NCBI RefSeq assembly: GCF_040250305.1
Contig: NZ_CP158190.1
Span: 1,582,001 to 1,646,000 of the forward strand
DNA: 64,000 nucleotides
Reading direction: 5' to 3'
DNA from: Peribacillus frigoritolerans
GTDB taxonomy: Bacteria > Bacillota > Bacilli > Bacillales > DSM-1321
Shown here piece by piece: positions 8,050 to 15,111 of this stretch; position 1 is the first letter of the stretch, and each line of letters opens with the position of its first letter. Position numbers and translations under genes: made by a program. Under the pieces are notes generated by a model that saw nothing but the letters and a program-made list of their open reading frames with translations, was not told the origin of the DNA and made no database searches.

Positions 8050-9090
8050 ATGCTGTCAAGGTGGTCAGGAAGTTTTCAGATTGCAGCGGTTTATGTAGGC
8101 ACGGTCGTCGGTGCAGGGTTTGCAACTGGAAAAGAGATTGTCGAGTTTTTTACCCGTTATGGCTTTTATGGCTTTATCGGGATTTTAATAGCAGGTTATA
8201 TTTTCATTTTCACTGGAACGAAAATCATGCTCATTTCCGCAAGGATCAGAGCATCTTCTTATGAAGAGTTCAATCAATTTCTTTTTGGCAGGAAAATAGC
8301 AGGAATAATCAACATCTTCTTCCTTATCATGCTGTTAGGGGTGACGGCTGTCATGATTTCGGGTTCAGGAGCCGTTTTCGAAGAACAACTTGGCGTGTCT
8401 AAAAGTATAGGAAGTTGGTCTACGATCATACTGGCATCCTTGGTCCTGATGATGGGCATGCGCGGTGTTTTCACTGTGAACTCGTTTGTTGTACCAATCA
8501 TGATCTGTTTTAGTTTGATCCTTTTTTTCTCGACCTTGGGTAATGGGGATTTCTTTAAGACCCTTACAAAAGTTCCTGATGAAGTAATCACCGTGAAAAT
8601 GATTTTGTCACCATTTGCCTATACAGCCTTTAACCTTGCTTTGGCACAGGCTGTGCTGGTTCCGGTTGCGTATGAAGTTCGAGATGAGAAGGTCATAAAA
8701 CATGGTGCAATCCTTGGAGGGATATTCCTAACGATCATTTTATTGACGGGGCATTTTTCACTTATGACACTTCCTGACGTGAATGGTTATGAAATTCCTT
8801 CAGCAGTTATTATGAGAACGGCAGCCAGTCAGTTATATTGGATGTTCATTTTGGTGATTTACGGGGAGATATTCACTTCGGTCATCGGAAACATATATGG
8901 ATTACAGAGGCAAATCAGCAGTTATATTAAATTGCCAAGCATGCTGATCATAGCGGTGATTTTTTTAATAGCTTTGATCATTAGTGAATTCGGCTATGGA
9001 AGGTTACTAGGATATATTTATCCGGTTTTTGGATACATAAGCCTCCTTTTTTTAATGCTTGTCTGGAAAAGCAAGGCGGGGAAGGAGTGA
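8050..9090 (+). CDS. ykvI: YkvI-family membrane protein, putative transporter
   Basis: A 346-residue integral membrane protein with about ten hydrophobic segments. The first helix contains AAVYVGTVVGAGFATGKEI, the signature start of the YkvI family in the amino acid-polyamine-cation transporter superfamily. In B. subtilis ykvI lies near kinD/ykvE, as here. GGGAGGAGGGGAGAGT precedes the ATG at 8050. The substrate is unknown; relatives move amino acids with Na+ or H+. The queuosine genes that follow ykvI in B. subtilis (queCDEF) are absent here. Confidence 0.82.
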   Translation: MLSRWSGSFQIAAVYVGTVVGAGFATGKEIVEFFTRYGFYGFIGILIAGYIFIFTGTKIMLISARIRASSYEEFNQFLFGRKIAGIINIFFLIMLLGVTAVMISGSGAVFEEQLGVSKSIGSWSTIILASLVLMMGMRGVFTVNSFVVPIMICFSLILFFSTLGNGDFFKTLTKVPDEVITVKMILSPFAYTAFNLALAQAVLVPVAYEVRDEKVIKHGAILGGIFLTIILLTGHFSLMTLPDVNGYEIPSAVIMRTAASQLYWMFILVIYGEIFTSVIGNIYGLQRQISSYIKLPSMLIIAVIFLIALIISEFGYGRLLGYIYPVFGYISLLFLMLVWKSKAGKE

Positions 9091-9142
9091 TGAAGAACGG
9101 GGGGCCTGAACTTAGCCCTCCGTATCAGGGGGGAATCAATGT

Positions 9143-9757
9143 TCATCCTTTCATCAGCGTCTTAGCCATCTCTAGAAAAGCATCCCGGTAATCTCGATCT
9201 TTTTTTGTGAACATAGTTAAGCGGACGGGTGCTTTTTCATCCTTGAGCAATATGGAAGTGATTACATCATCCCCACTTTCCACTTCAAATCCCGTGCCGC
9301 TCTCGATATCAAGTGAAGGATCCCTAATCGTTTCTGAAATGCTTTCCAGCTGGGATTGAACATTTTTTTCAACCTCATCCCAATTGACATCCGTCTTCAA
9401 TAATTCTATTCTCATATAAATGGAGTCATCTTCAGTCAGGAAAACAATATCCTTTCCAGGTTCTTCGGCACTTAATCTGAATTGTTGCAAAACGTAAAGG
9501 CTGAACGGTTGATTATCACTTTTTTTTAGGAACGCTGTTTTTTCTTTTGCTTCCCCGTTAATTGAATATTGCAGGTTTTGCTCCATCAGTCTTACTTTGT
9601 TATTGCGATTATCTCCTTGAGAAGTATTGCTTTCGTTCCCCTCTTTTACTGAACCTTCTTGTGGCTCATCTGCATTTTCGTCTGTGGTCGTACCGCAGCC
9701 AGTCAGCAGAAAAGCGGCGAATGTGACACAGCCAATATAACGTATCCAACGAGTCAT
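9143..9757 (-). CDS. Putative lipoprotein, unknown function
   Basis: A 204-residue protein with a type II signal peptide: basic N-terminus, hydrophobic core and lipobox LTGC with the lipidated Cys at residue 21. A low-complexity, Glu/Asn-rich linker follows (residues 25-52), then a soluble domain of about 150 residues that I do not recognise. It should sit on the outer face of the membrane. GAGGGAAACAA precedes the ATG. It is convergent with ykvI, only 52 bp away. No function is claimed. Confidence 0.78.
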   Translation of the reverse strand: MTRWIRYIGCVTFAAFLLTGCGTTTDENADEPQEGSVKEGNESNTSQGDNRNNKVRLMEQNLQYSINGEAKEKTAFLKKSDNQPFSLYVLQQFRLSAEEPGKDIVFLTEDDSIYMRIELLKTDVNWDEVEKNVQSQLESISETIRDPSLDIESGTGFEVESGDDVITSILLKDEKAPVRLTMFTKKDRDYRDAFLEMAKTLMKG

Positions 9758-9910
9758 TTGTTTCCCTCATCTTTCTGATAGAAATTCCAATCTGAATCAT
9801 GATATTTTGCATCACATACAAGTGTTTTGCCCTTTAATGAATTAGACGGAGTAAAATGGAAATGGTTACAAAAAACTGGAGAATCAATTCGTACACTTGC
9901 TAAAAAAGTG

Positions 9911-9945
9911 AAAAACGGAATGGTATTGAGAAACCATCCCGTTTT
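9911..9945 (-). terminator. Terminator of ykvS
   Basis: On the minus strand, stem AAAACGGGATGGT/ACCATTCCGTTTT with a short loop, directly past the ykvS stop and followed by T residues. Confidence 0.75.
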
Positions 9946-9948
9946 GAA

Positions 9949-10125
9949 TTAACCTATGATTTTATAATTTTTATGGTTGACGACGGTTTTCTGTTCAAGT
10001 TCCAAATCACGATAATTTTCCATATACGTGACGTCCACGATTACTGAGTTCTCGTTCACTTTCTCGACGATTCCTTTTAAGCCTTCTCTAAATTCAATGA
10101 TATTTCCAACTTCCGCTTTCTTCAT
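9949..10125 (-). CDS. ykvS: YkvS-like small protein (DUF2187)
   Basis: A 58-residue protein beginning MKKAEVGNIIEFREGLKGIVEKVNENSVIVDVTYM, a small beta-barrel-like fold resembling the DUF2187/YkvS family. AAAGGATGATTACC before the ATG at 10125 decides the start; the longer frame to 10155 has no ribosome binding site. It is monocistronic with its own terminator. The function is unknown; the pattern (IVEKV.ENSVIVDVT) suggests a KOW/SH3-like fold but no partner is known to me. Confidence 0.8.
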   Translation of the reverse strand: MKKAEVGNIIEFREGLKGIVEKVNENSVIVDVTYMENYRDLELEQKTVVNHKNYKIIG

Positions 10126-10576
10126 GGTAATCATCCTTTCCCATTTTGTTTCCAATGATCAAAAAGTAACTATGGAGTAATTGGATTATTCGAACATCTT
10201 GCCGTTTAGATTTTGACGTGGGAAGTGCCAGTAAGAGAATTAGTTATCTCTTATGTCGGTACAGTAAGCTAAACTTTTAAAGGGAGGTGCGATTCTTGAA
10301 ATGGAGCAGCTGCAATGATGTGGCATAATTTGGTATATCTTGCAAACGCAGTTATACGTACCAGTATGTAATTCTATGTACAAAATATGCCAATCATTTT
10401 ACATTATGATATTTTACTATACAGTTTGCACTATTTTAAAGCATACGTAAAGAATAATGTAGCAAGAGGGCCTCAAAAAATTCTGATTTATATTTAGTGG
10501 CATGCTTATGTTAAAATGAAAACGGAATTTCTCCTGTCTGAATATGAAGGGACATTTGATAATTAAGGGGGATAAT
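10126..10576. other. Intergenic region with a strong SD and an 11-codon micro-ORF
   Basis: A 450-bp gap. It contains an inverted repeat (TAAGAGA/TCTCTTA) near 10235-10257, and a very strong ribosome binding site (AAAGGGAGGTG, 10279-10289) followed 6 bp later by a TTG at 10296 whose frame closes after ten residues (stop at 10326-10328). An extended -10-like sequence (TGTTAAAAT) near 10509 could start the next gene. I recognise no larger gene. Confidence 0.35.
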
Positions 10577-10774
10577 ATGATGAATGCAGATGAAGCAAAA
10601 GATGTACTCGATAAACTGGCAAATCGGGAAATGGAAGAATTCAGGATAACAAAGGAAGAATTTTTGGCTTTTCGTGAGGTTCTTGTTAAAAGGGAAGACT
10701 TTAAACATTTTCGGGGGAATGCCCAACATAACGGTGTGATAATTTATACGTATTTAGAAGAAGCGAGAAGTTAA
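10577..10774 (+). CDS. Small hypothetical protein
   Basis: A 65-residue soluble, charged, probably helical protein (MMNADEAKDVLDKLANREMEEF..). AAGGGGG 6 bp before the ATG at 10577 decides the start; the frame is open back to 10544. The strong bidirectional terminator right after the stop and an extended -10 motif upstream support a real monocistronic gene. I do not recognise the family. Confidence 0.65.
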   Translation: MMNADEAKDVLDKLANREMEEFRITKEEFLAFREVLVKREDFKHFRGNAQHNGVIIYTYLEEARS

Positions 10775-10779
10775 TCAAT

Positions 10780-10827
10780 GTAAATAATTAGGGGTGGCTC
10801 ATGATTGAGCCACCCCTAATTATTTAC
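10780..10827. terminator. Bidirectional terminator (perfect palindrome)
   Basis: A perfect inverted repeat with 22-bp arms (TAAATAATTAGGGGTGGCTCA plus flanking G) around a TGAT loop. It serves the convergent genes on both sides, and the sigma-factor stop codon (10824-10826) lies inside its right arm. Confidence 0.9.
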
Positions 10828-11315
10828 AATGGAAAAATCACTTGTTTCCTTAATTTATTTAAAGCGGACTTTCTCCATGATTTGACGGCTGCTGCAGTGA
10901 CTTGATAGACCTCAGCGATTTCAGACACCGTTTTATTTTCGAGGTATGTCTGTAAAAGCCAGCGTTGCTGATTCAGTGTCAATCCTTCCGTGTAGGTTAA
11001 GATATTATCGATGGCAAAGGCCTCTTCATGCATCGAAAAAGGATCCTTAATCTCTAATATGAAGGAATCAAAGGGTTCGGTACGGATCTCATATTTATGA
11101 TGATGCTTTAATTCGTTCAGAATTTTGCCTTTGATTACCGTATAGGCATAGTTGGAGAATTTTCCGTATTCCTCATTGAAATTCCCTAATGACTCCCATA
11201 AAGCAATCAAGCCTACTTGAAAATATTCTTCCTTATTTTTATAGATGGAAAGTGAGCGGATAATATGATGGATCATCGGGGTGAAATCCTTCGTTAGTGC
11301 TGAGAAATCTTCCAT
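10824..11315 (-). CDS. Sigma-70 family RNA polymerase sigma factor (short)
   Basis: A 163-residue protein with two recognisable sigma domains. Region 2 is YFQVGLIALWESLGNFNEEYGKFSNYAYTVIKGKILNELK (about residues 30-70), the core-binding and -10 reading region; region 4 is LTLNQQRWLLQTYLENKTVSEIAEVYQVTAAAVKSWRKSALNKLRKQ near the C-terminus, a helix-turn-helix. It lacks regions 1 and 3 and resembles ECF-type or YvrI/Xpf-like alternative factors. I start at the ATG at 11315, preceded by AAAGGTGA; the frame is open to 11483, but that extension has phage-like low-complexity composition and no ribosome binding site. A 14-bp palindrome (11333-11346) lies just upstream. No anti-sigma gene is adjacent, so control is unclear. 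Confidence 0.8.
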   Translation of the reverse strand: MEDFSALTKDFTPMIHHIIRSLSIYKNKEEYFQVGLIALWESLGNFNEEYGKFSNYAYTVIKGKILNELKHHHKYEIRTEPFDSFILEIKDPFSMHEEAFAIDNILTYTEGLTLNQQRWLLQTYLENKTVSEIAEVYQVTAAAVKSWRKSALNKLRKQVIFPL

Positions 11316-11332
11316 TAAGCAAGTCACCTTTA

Positions 11333-11346
11333 GAAAGTGCACTTTC
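11333..11346. promoter_or_regulatory. Palindrome upstream of the sigma-factor gene
   Basis: Perfect 14-bp palindrome GAAAGTGCACTTTC, 17 bp upstream of the sigma-factor ATG and just before its ribosome binding site. It could be an operator or an mRNA hairpin; neither is shown. Confidence 0.4.
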
Positions 11347-11617
11347 CTGTATTCCCGGGTGCTTCTACCATAAATAAATCGATCATATATAGCCAAAAAG
11401 CGTAACGGGAAAATTGAGGGGAAAAAAGTGGGGTTTAAGGGAGCTAAAAAGAACCTTATCGAAGGGAAAAAAGGGAGATTCAAGTTATCTTGAATGTGGG
11501 AAGACCAAATGAAAAGTCATATACACATGAAGATGTGTTCAGTTTGTCTGCAAAAGGAGGTTCGGAATGTTCTCAACCCGATCCATGATTATAAAACAAG
11601 ACTAGATTATCCTTAAT

Positions 11618-11745
11618 GTTTTTTTACTGTAATCCTTATTGGATTGAAGAAATATGCGACACTCCTGCCGAAAAACTGTCTAGCCGAGACCCCACAGTCT
11701 GAAACCACGGAGATGGACTCCACGGTTTCAGTTTGACGACAAAAT
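11618..11745 (+). repeat. Intergenic repeat, copy 2, beginning with an 80-bp direct repeat
   Basis: Bases 11618-11697 are identical to 11964-12043 (80 bp, offset 346). After 11697 the copy diverges into an imperfect 14-bp hairpin (CTGAAACCACGGAG/CTCCACGGTTTCAG). The conserved core CTCCTGCCG..CTAGCCGAGACCCCACAG is shared with copies 1 and 3. Confidence 0.85.
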
Positions 11746-11771
11746 GGGTTTCGGGGGCAAATAGTGAGGTG

Positions 11772-11957
11772 AAGGTCGAAAAAATTCGTGAACGGTCGAA
11801 TAATGTGCGGGGTAGGTCGAATATAGTGCCTCAACGGTCGAATACAGTACGAGGTAGGTCGAATAATGTGCGTGAACGGCTGAATAAAGTGTGGTTTAGG
11901 TCGATAAACTGCGTCAACGGCCCAAGACAGTGCAGCGGGTCGAATAAAGTGCTCCGG
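11772..11957 (+). repeat. Tandem array of nine degenerate 21-bp units (42-bp dimers)
   Basis: GGTCGAA or a near match recurs at 11774, 11794, 11815, 11836, 11857, 11878, 11899, 11919 and 11938, mostly 21 bp apart. The preceding bases alternate between AC and TA, giving a 42-bp higher-order period. Each unit also has an (A/T)GTGC-like block. The array lies exactly between the two 80-bp direct repeats. One frame gives RSNNVRGRSN-type heptapeptides, but with no ribosome binding site I do not call a gene. Confidence 0.8.
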
Positions 11958-11963
11958 TATTTA

Positions 11964-12164
11964 GTTTTTTTACTGTAATCCTTATTGGATTGAAGAAATA
12001 TGCGACACTCCTGCCGAAAAACTGTCTAGCCGAGACCCCACAGACGCTTGCTTTGATGCGGCTTGGCAGACTGTCGGCGGAAAGGGAGTGGATTTCTGAA
12101 ATCCGATGGATCTTTTTTAATAAAAACTGCAGGCAATCTGATCTTTTTTTAATTTGCCTGCAGT
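11964..12164 (+). repeat. Intergenic repeat, copy 3
   Basis: Begins with the same 80 bp as copy 2, continues with GCTTTGATGCGG and GTCGGCGGAAAGGGAG as in copy 1, and ends with an inverted repeat (ACTGCAGGCAA at 12126-12136, TTGCCTGCAGT at 12154-12164). The 940-bp gap 11316-12253 holds nothing else I can support. Confidence 0.75.
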
Positions 12165-12211
12165 CTGTACATATAAAGATGTGTAATTTTGCAAATCATC
12201 ATATAGTTATT

Positions 12212-12246
12212 AAAAAAAACGGAAGCGGGCATATTGATAAACCGTT
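12212..12246 (-). terminator. Weak terminator of the nuclease lipoprotein gene
   Basis: Minus strand: 5-bp stem AACGG/CCGTT with a long loop, then eight T. It lies 8 bp beyond the stop codon. Confidence 0.35.
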
Positions 12247-12253
12247 GAATTTG

Positions 12254-13039
12254 TTAACTTTGCGATTTTCGGAAACCGGCATCCTGTGCGTCCTGTTCGG
12301 TACAAAACATTTCTTCTGGTTTAGTAATTTCGTAATATTGGCCCGAAGGAATGTGATATATTTTATTGCCTTTAGAGTTTATATTCCCTTTAATTTGCGG
12401 GTTACTGCAAGATCCAGTCGGCTTTTCCACTGATACTTCTTTTGACTGGGAATCATCAAACCCATTTGAAGTTGCATAGTTTTCAATAGACCAAATACCG
12501 ATTTCGTCTCTTTGGGCTTGTTTCTGAATATCTTCCAATTCATCAAGGTATTTCGTGTTCGGTGCATAAACGTAGGCTACCCTGGCCAGTCCTTTTTCAA
12601 GCAGGAGTTTATTCACCATTTTACCATCAACATAAAAATAGGCCAGCAGCCGGCCGTATTTATCCCTTTCACCTATGCCGGTTTCTACTTCCACTTCAGA
12701 GCCCGCAGGCATGAGTTCCTTGGCGAACTTGCTTGCTTCAGGTCCAAAAGGCTGAACGGGCTTGGATGGGTGCACGGTTTCTGGAGTATCTACCAAAAGG
12801 AGCCTGACCGTTTCTTCATTTCCATTAGCCATTTTGATTTTTACTGTATCTCCGTCAACAACTTTGATGATCTCGGCTGTGAATGTCTTGCCTTTTTCTT
12901 CATTTGAAATTGAATCTTCCTGTTTGGATTGATTAATCTGGTTATCTGATGCTGCCTGGCAGCCAGACAACGTAATCAGGCAAAGTGCAGTCAGGAGAAA
13001 AACATTCAGATAAGAATGTAACAAGGAATTTCCGTTCAT
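12254..13039 (-). CDS. Thermonuclease (SNase) family lipoprotein
   Basis: A 261-residue secreted nuclease-like lipoprotein. A signal peptide ends in the lipobox LSGC (Cys27). The SNase domain spans about residues 50-185: DGDTVKIK for Ca2+ binding, VRLLLVDTPET with the first catalytic Arg and the Glu, and ERDKYGRLLAY with the second catalytic Arg, so the active site looks complete. A C-terminal domain (about 205-255, with CSNPQIKGNINSKGNKIYHIPSGQYYE) resembles the Ca2+-binding extension of YokF/YncB-type nucleases. It should cut DNA/RNA outside the membrane. GGGGGGACTTATC before the ATG at 13039 decides the start over 13054. It stands alone and diverges from fetAB. Confidence 0.88.
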   Translation of the reverse strand: MNGNSLLHSYLNVFLLTALCLITLSGCQAASDNQINQSKQEDSISNEEKGKTFTAEIIKVVDGDTVKIKMANGNEETVRLLLVDTPETVHPSKPVQPFGPEASKFAKELMPAGSEVEVETGIGERDKYGRLLAYFYVDGKMVNKLLLEKGLARVAYVYAPNTKYLDELEDIQKQAQRDEIGIWSIENYATSNGFDDSQSKEVSVEKPTGSCSNPQIKGNINSKGNKIYHIPSGQYYEITKPEEMFCTEQDAQDAGFRKSQS

Positions 13040-13216
13040 GATAAGTCCCCCCATTTATTAAGGTGTTTTCCACGTCCGTCATGGATATATTCGGCAGGAC
13101 TAATACTAACCCATAAAAAAGCGAAAGAAAATGAAAATTTTTACATGCATCGCTACCCCATATCATGATAGTTTCTTATAATGATATGGTGGAGTAAGGG
13201 AGGCAGGGGGTACAAA

Positions 13217-13849
13217 ATGATATTTAGGCTTGAAAATATTAGGTATAAAGGGATTTTGAAAATTGATGATTTGAAAATACACGCTTGTATGGTCACTTGC
13301 TTGACTGGGGAAAGCGGTGCAGGAAAAACCTCACTGCTCCGATTATTGAACAGGATGGATGACCCGGATAGCGGTTCGATCTATTATCAGGATCAGCTGC
13401 TGGATAAATTCAACCCGATAGAGCTCCGGCGTAAAGTCACAATGCTTTCTCAGGCACCGTTCACTTTACCGGGTACGATTGAAGAAAATCTGCAGATTGG
13501 CCTGGAATTGACAGAACGGGAAAAAAAGGATAAAGCCGAATTGGTTAAAGCACTTGAAACCGTCCAGTTGCAGAAGTCTTTAGACGAGGGGGCGGAGAAT
13601 CTTTCTGGCGGGGAGAAACAGAGGCTGGCACTGGCGAGGCTACTATTATTGAAACCCGAGGTGTATTTACTGGATGAGCCGACCTCGGCTCTTGATGAGG
13701 AAGCCGAGCTGACGGTCATGAGCCGTTTTTTAGAAGAGGTAAAGCGGGAAAAAGGAACGGTCATCATGATAACCCATTCAAAACAGCTTGCGGACATCTG
13801 TGCTGAAAAGAGGATCGTTCTGAAAAAGGCGAAGGAGGGTGACTATTAA
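13217..13849 (+). CDS. fetA: ABC transporter ATP-binding protein (FetA/YjkB-like)
   Basis: A 210-residue ATPase. Walker A GESGAGKTS starts at residue 31, the Q loop follows (MLSQAPFTL), the signature is LSGGEKQR, Walker B is VYLLDEPTSALD and the switch His is in MITHSK. It pairs with the UPF0014 permease directly downstream (stop and start overlap by one base), the arrangement of E. coli FetAB, linked to iron export and oxidative-stress tolerance, and of B. subtilis yjkBA. The start at 13217 follows AGGCAGGGGG; the frame is open to 13181 but without a better site. The substrate is inferred from the family only. Confidence 0.85.
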   Translation: MIFRLENIRYKGILKIDDLKIHACMVTCLTGESGAGKTSLLRLLNRMDDPDSGSIYYQDQLLDKFNPIELRRKVTMLSQAPFTLPGTIEENLQIGLELTEREKKDKAELVKALETVQLQKSLDEGAENLSGGEKQRLALARLLLLKPEVYLLDEPTSALDEEAELTVMSRFLEEVKREKGTVIMITHSKQLADICAEKRIVLKKAKEGDY

Positions 13850-14634
13850 TGGAAGCGAATGGGATAATAGATATTGAGTTCTGGCGTCTTTGTGCGGCCT
13901 ACGTGTTTGTAGTAATCCTGCTCATAATCGTTAAATGGCGCGGGATTTCACGGGAGAAGCAAATCATGCTCGCTACGGTACGGATGACGGTCCAACTTGT
14001 TCTCGCCGGTTATGTTTTGACATATATCTTTGAAAATCCCCACCCTTTACTTTCTTTGGGATTTTTATGTGCGATGTCCCTGTTTTCCATCCATAATATT
14101 TTTAAGCAAGTGTCCCATACACTTAATAAGAAAATCAAAAGGATGGTTATCCTAAGTATGTTGTCAGGTCCCATGGCTGCCTTGTTTTATTTTAATGTGA
14201 TCGTGATCCATTTCACTCCATGGTATGAGCCGAGGTATTTCATTCCAATTGCAGGGATGATCGTGGGAAATGCGATGACAGGAGTGACATTGGCGCTTAA
14301 AAACCTCCATGATGGGATTAGCAGTAATCGTGAAAAGGTAGAAGCGATGTTGATGCTTGGAGCGACTCCAGCGAGGGCTGTAAAGAAATATGTGGATGCT
14401 GCATTCGACTCGGCAGTGCTCCCGACTTTGAACAATATGCTCGGGATGGGGATTATCTTCCTTCCAGGAATGATGACAGGGCAAATCCTGTCGGGGATAA
14501 GCCCGCTAATCGCTATTGAGTACCAGATTGCAATACTAATCGGGATTCTCGGAAGTGTTTCATTAACGGTGGTCCTTTTCATTATGCTTAGTTTTAGGGC
14601 TTTTTTTACCAAAAATGCACAGCTGTCCATTTAA
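13849..14634 (+). CDS. fetB: UPF0014 family ABC permease (FetB/YjkA-like)
   Basis: A 261-residue membrane protein with about seven hydrophobic segments. The family signature is clear: GMIVGNAMTGVTLALKNLHDGI in the middle, then LMLGATPARAVKKYVDAAFDSAVLPTLNNMLGMGIIFLPGMMTGQILSG. It forms the membrane half of a FetAB-type exporter with the preceding ATPase; TAATG overlap implies translational coupling. The strongly conserved cytoplasmic loop (LGATPARA) is the probable ATPase contact. Iron efflux is the assigned role in E. coli; here it is an inference from homology. Confidence 0.87.
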   Translation: MEANGIIDIEFWRLCAAYVFVVILLIIVKWRGISREKQIMLATVRMTVQLVLAGYVLTYIFENPHPLLSLGFLCAMSLFSIHNIFKQVSHTLNKKIKRMVILSMLSGPMAALFYFNVIVIHFTPWYEPRYFIPIAGMIVGNAMTGVTLALKNLHDGISSNREKVEAMLMLGATPARAVKKYVDAAFDSAVLPTLNNMLGMGIIFLPGMMTGQILSGISPLIAIEYQIAILIGILGSVSLTVVLFIMLSFRAFFTKNAQLSI

Positions 14635-14660
14635 TCATTGAAGAATCTGAAAAGTAATAG

Positions 14661-14689
14661 TTGCAGTTCCTTCTATATTTTTGTACTAT
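14661..14689 (+). promoter_or_regulatory. Putative sigma-A promoter of ptsHI
   Basis: TTGCAG (14661-14666), 17-bp spacer, TACTAT (14684-14689), about 155 bp before the HPr start. The long leader shows no RAT/LicT-type antiterminator hairpin that I recognise. The ptsG gene found upstream of ptsHI in B. subtilis is absent. Confidence 0.55.
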
Positions 14690-14844
14690 TTTGTAGGTAC
14701 CAATAGTTTTGGTTTGTTTGTTGGGAATGATAATGCTATCCTGATAAGGAAAAGGGCATTTTTTTCGTTTCTTTCCTGATAGTATGAAGAAAACCCCTTA
14801 CATAACCTATTTTTGTTAATTTATCTTAAAGGAGATTGATTTAT

Positions 14845-15111
14845 ATGGTAGAAAAAACATTTACAGTAACTGCAGAAACAGGAATTCACGCTCGTCCGGC
14901 TACATTGCTTGTACAAGCTGCAGGAAAATTTGATTCAGAAATAAACCTTGCTTATAAAGAGAAAAAAGTGAACCTTAAGTCCATTATGGGTGTAATGTCT
15001 CTAGGTATTGGCAAAGGGGCGGAAATTACGATTTCTGCTGAAGGAAGCGATGAAAATGATGCACTAAACACACTTGCTGAAACGTTGAACAGAGAAGGAT
15101 TAGCAGAATAA
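14845..15111 (+). CDS. ptsH: Phosphocarrier protein HPr
   Basis: An 88-residue protein, the normal HPr length. His15 in GIHARPAT takes phosphate from enzyme I and passes it to the sugar EII proteins; Ser46 in [12 protein letters not shown] is the HPr kinase/phosphorylase site that makes HPr-Ser-P, the CcpA co-repressor. AAAGGAGATTGATTT before the ATG at 14845 decides the start. The stop codon overlaps the ptsI ATG by one base, giving tight translational coupling. It sits at the centre of PTS sugar uptake and carbon catabolite control, linking to CcpC and to the SR1/CcpN signals elsewhere in this window. Confidence 0.97.
   Translation: MVEKTFTVTAETGIHARPATLLVQAAGKFDSEINLAYKEKKVNLKSIMGVMSLGIGKGAEITISAEGSDENDALNTLAETLNREGLAE

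Noticed and set aside
11316..11483. N-terminal extension of the sigma factor
   Set aside because: Low-complexity Phe/Pro-rich translation, no ribosome binding site; AAAGGTGA precedes the ATG at 11315.
11772..11957. Tandem array as a possible CRISPR
   Set aside because: Units are adjoining and degenerate with no unique spacers, and there are no cas genes.
11733..11978. Plus-strand frame with RSNNVRGRSN-type heptad repeats
   Set aside because: It follows from the 21-bp period of the array (a multiple of three); no ribosome binding site or conserved start, and the frame ends in copy 3 of the repeat.
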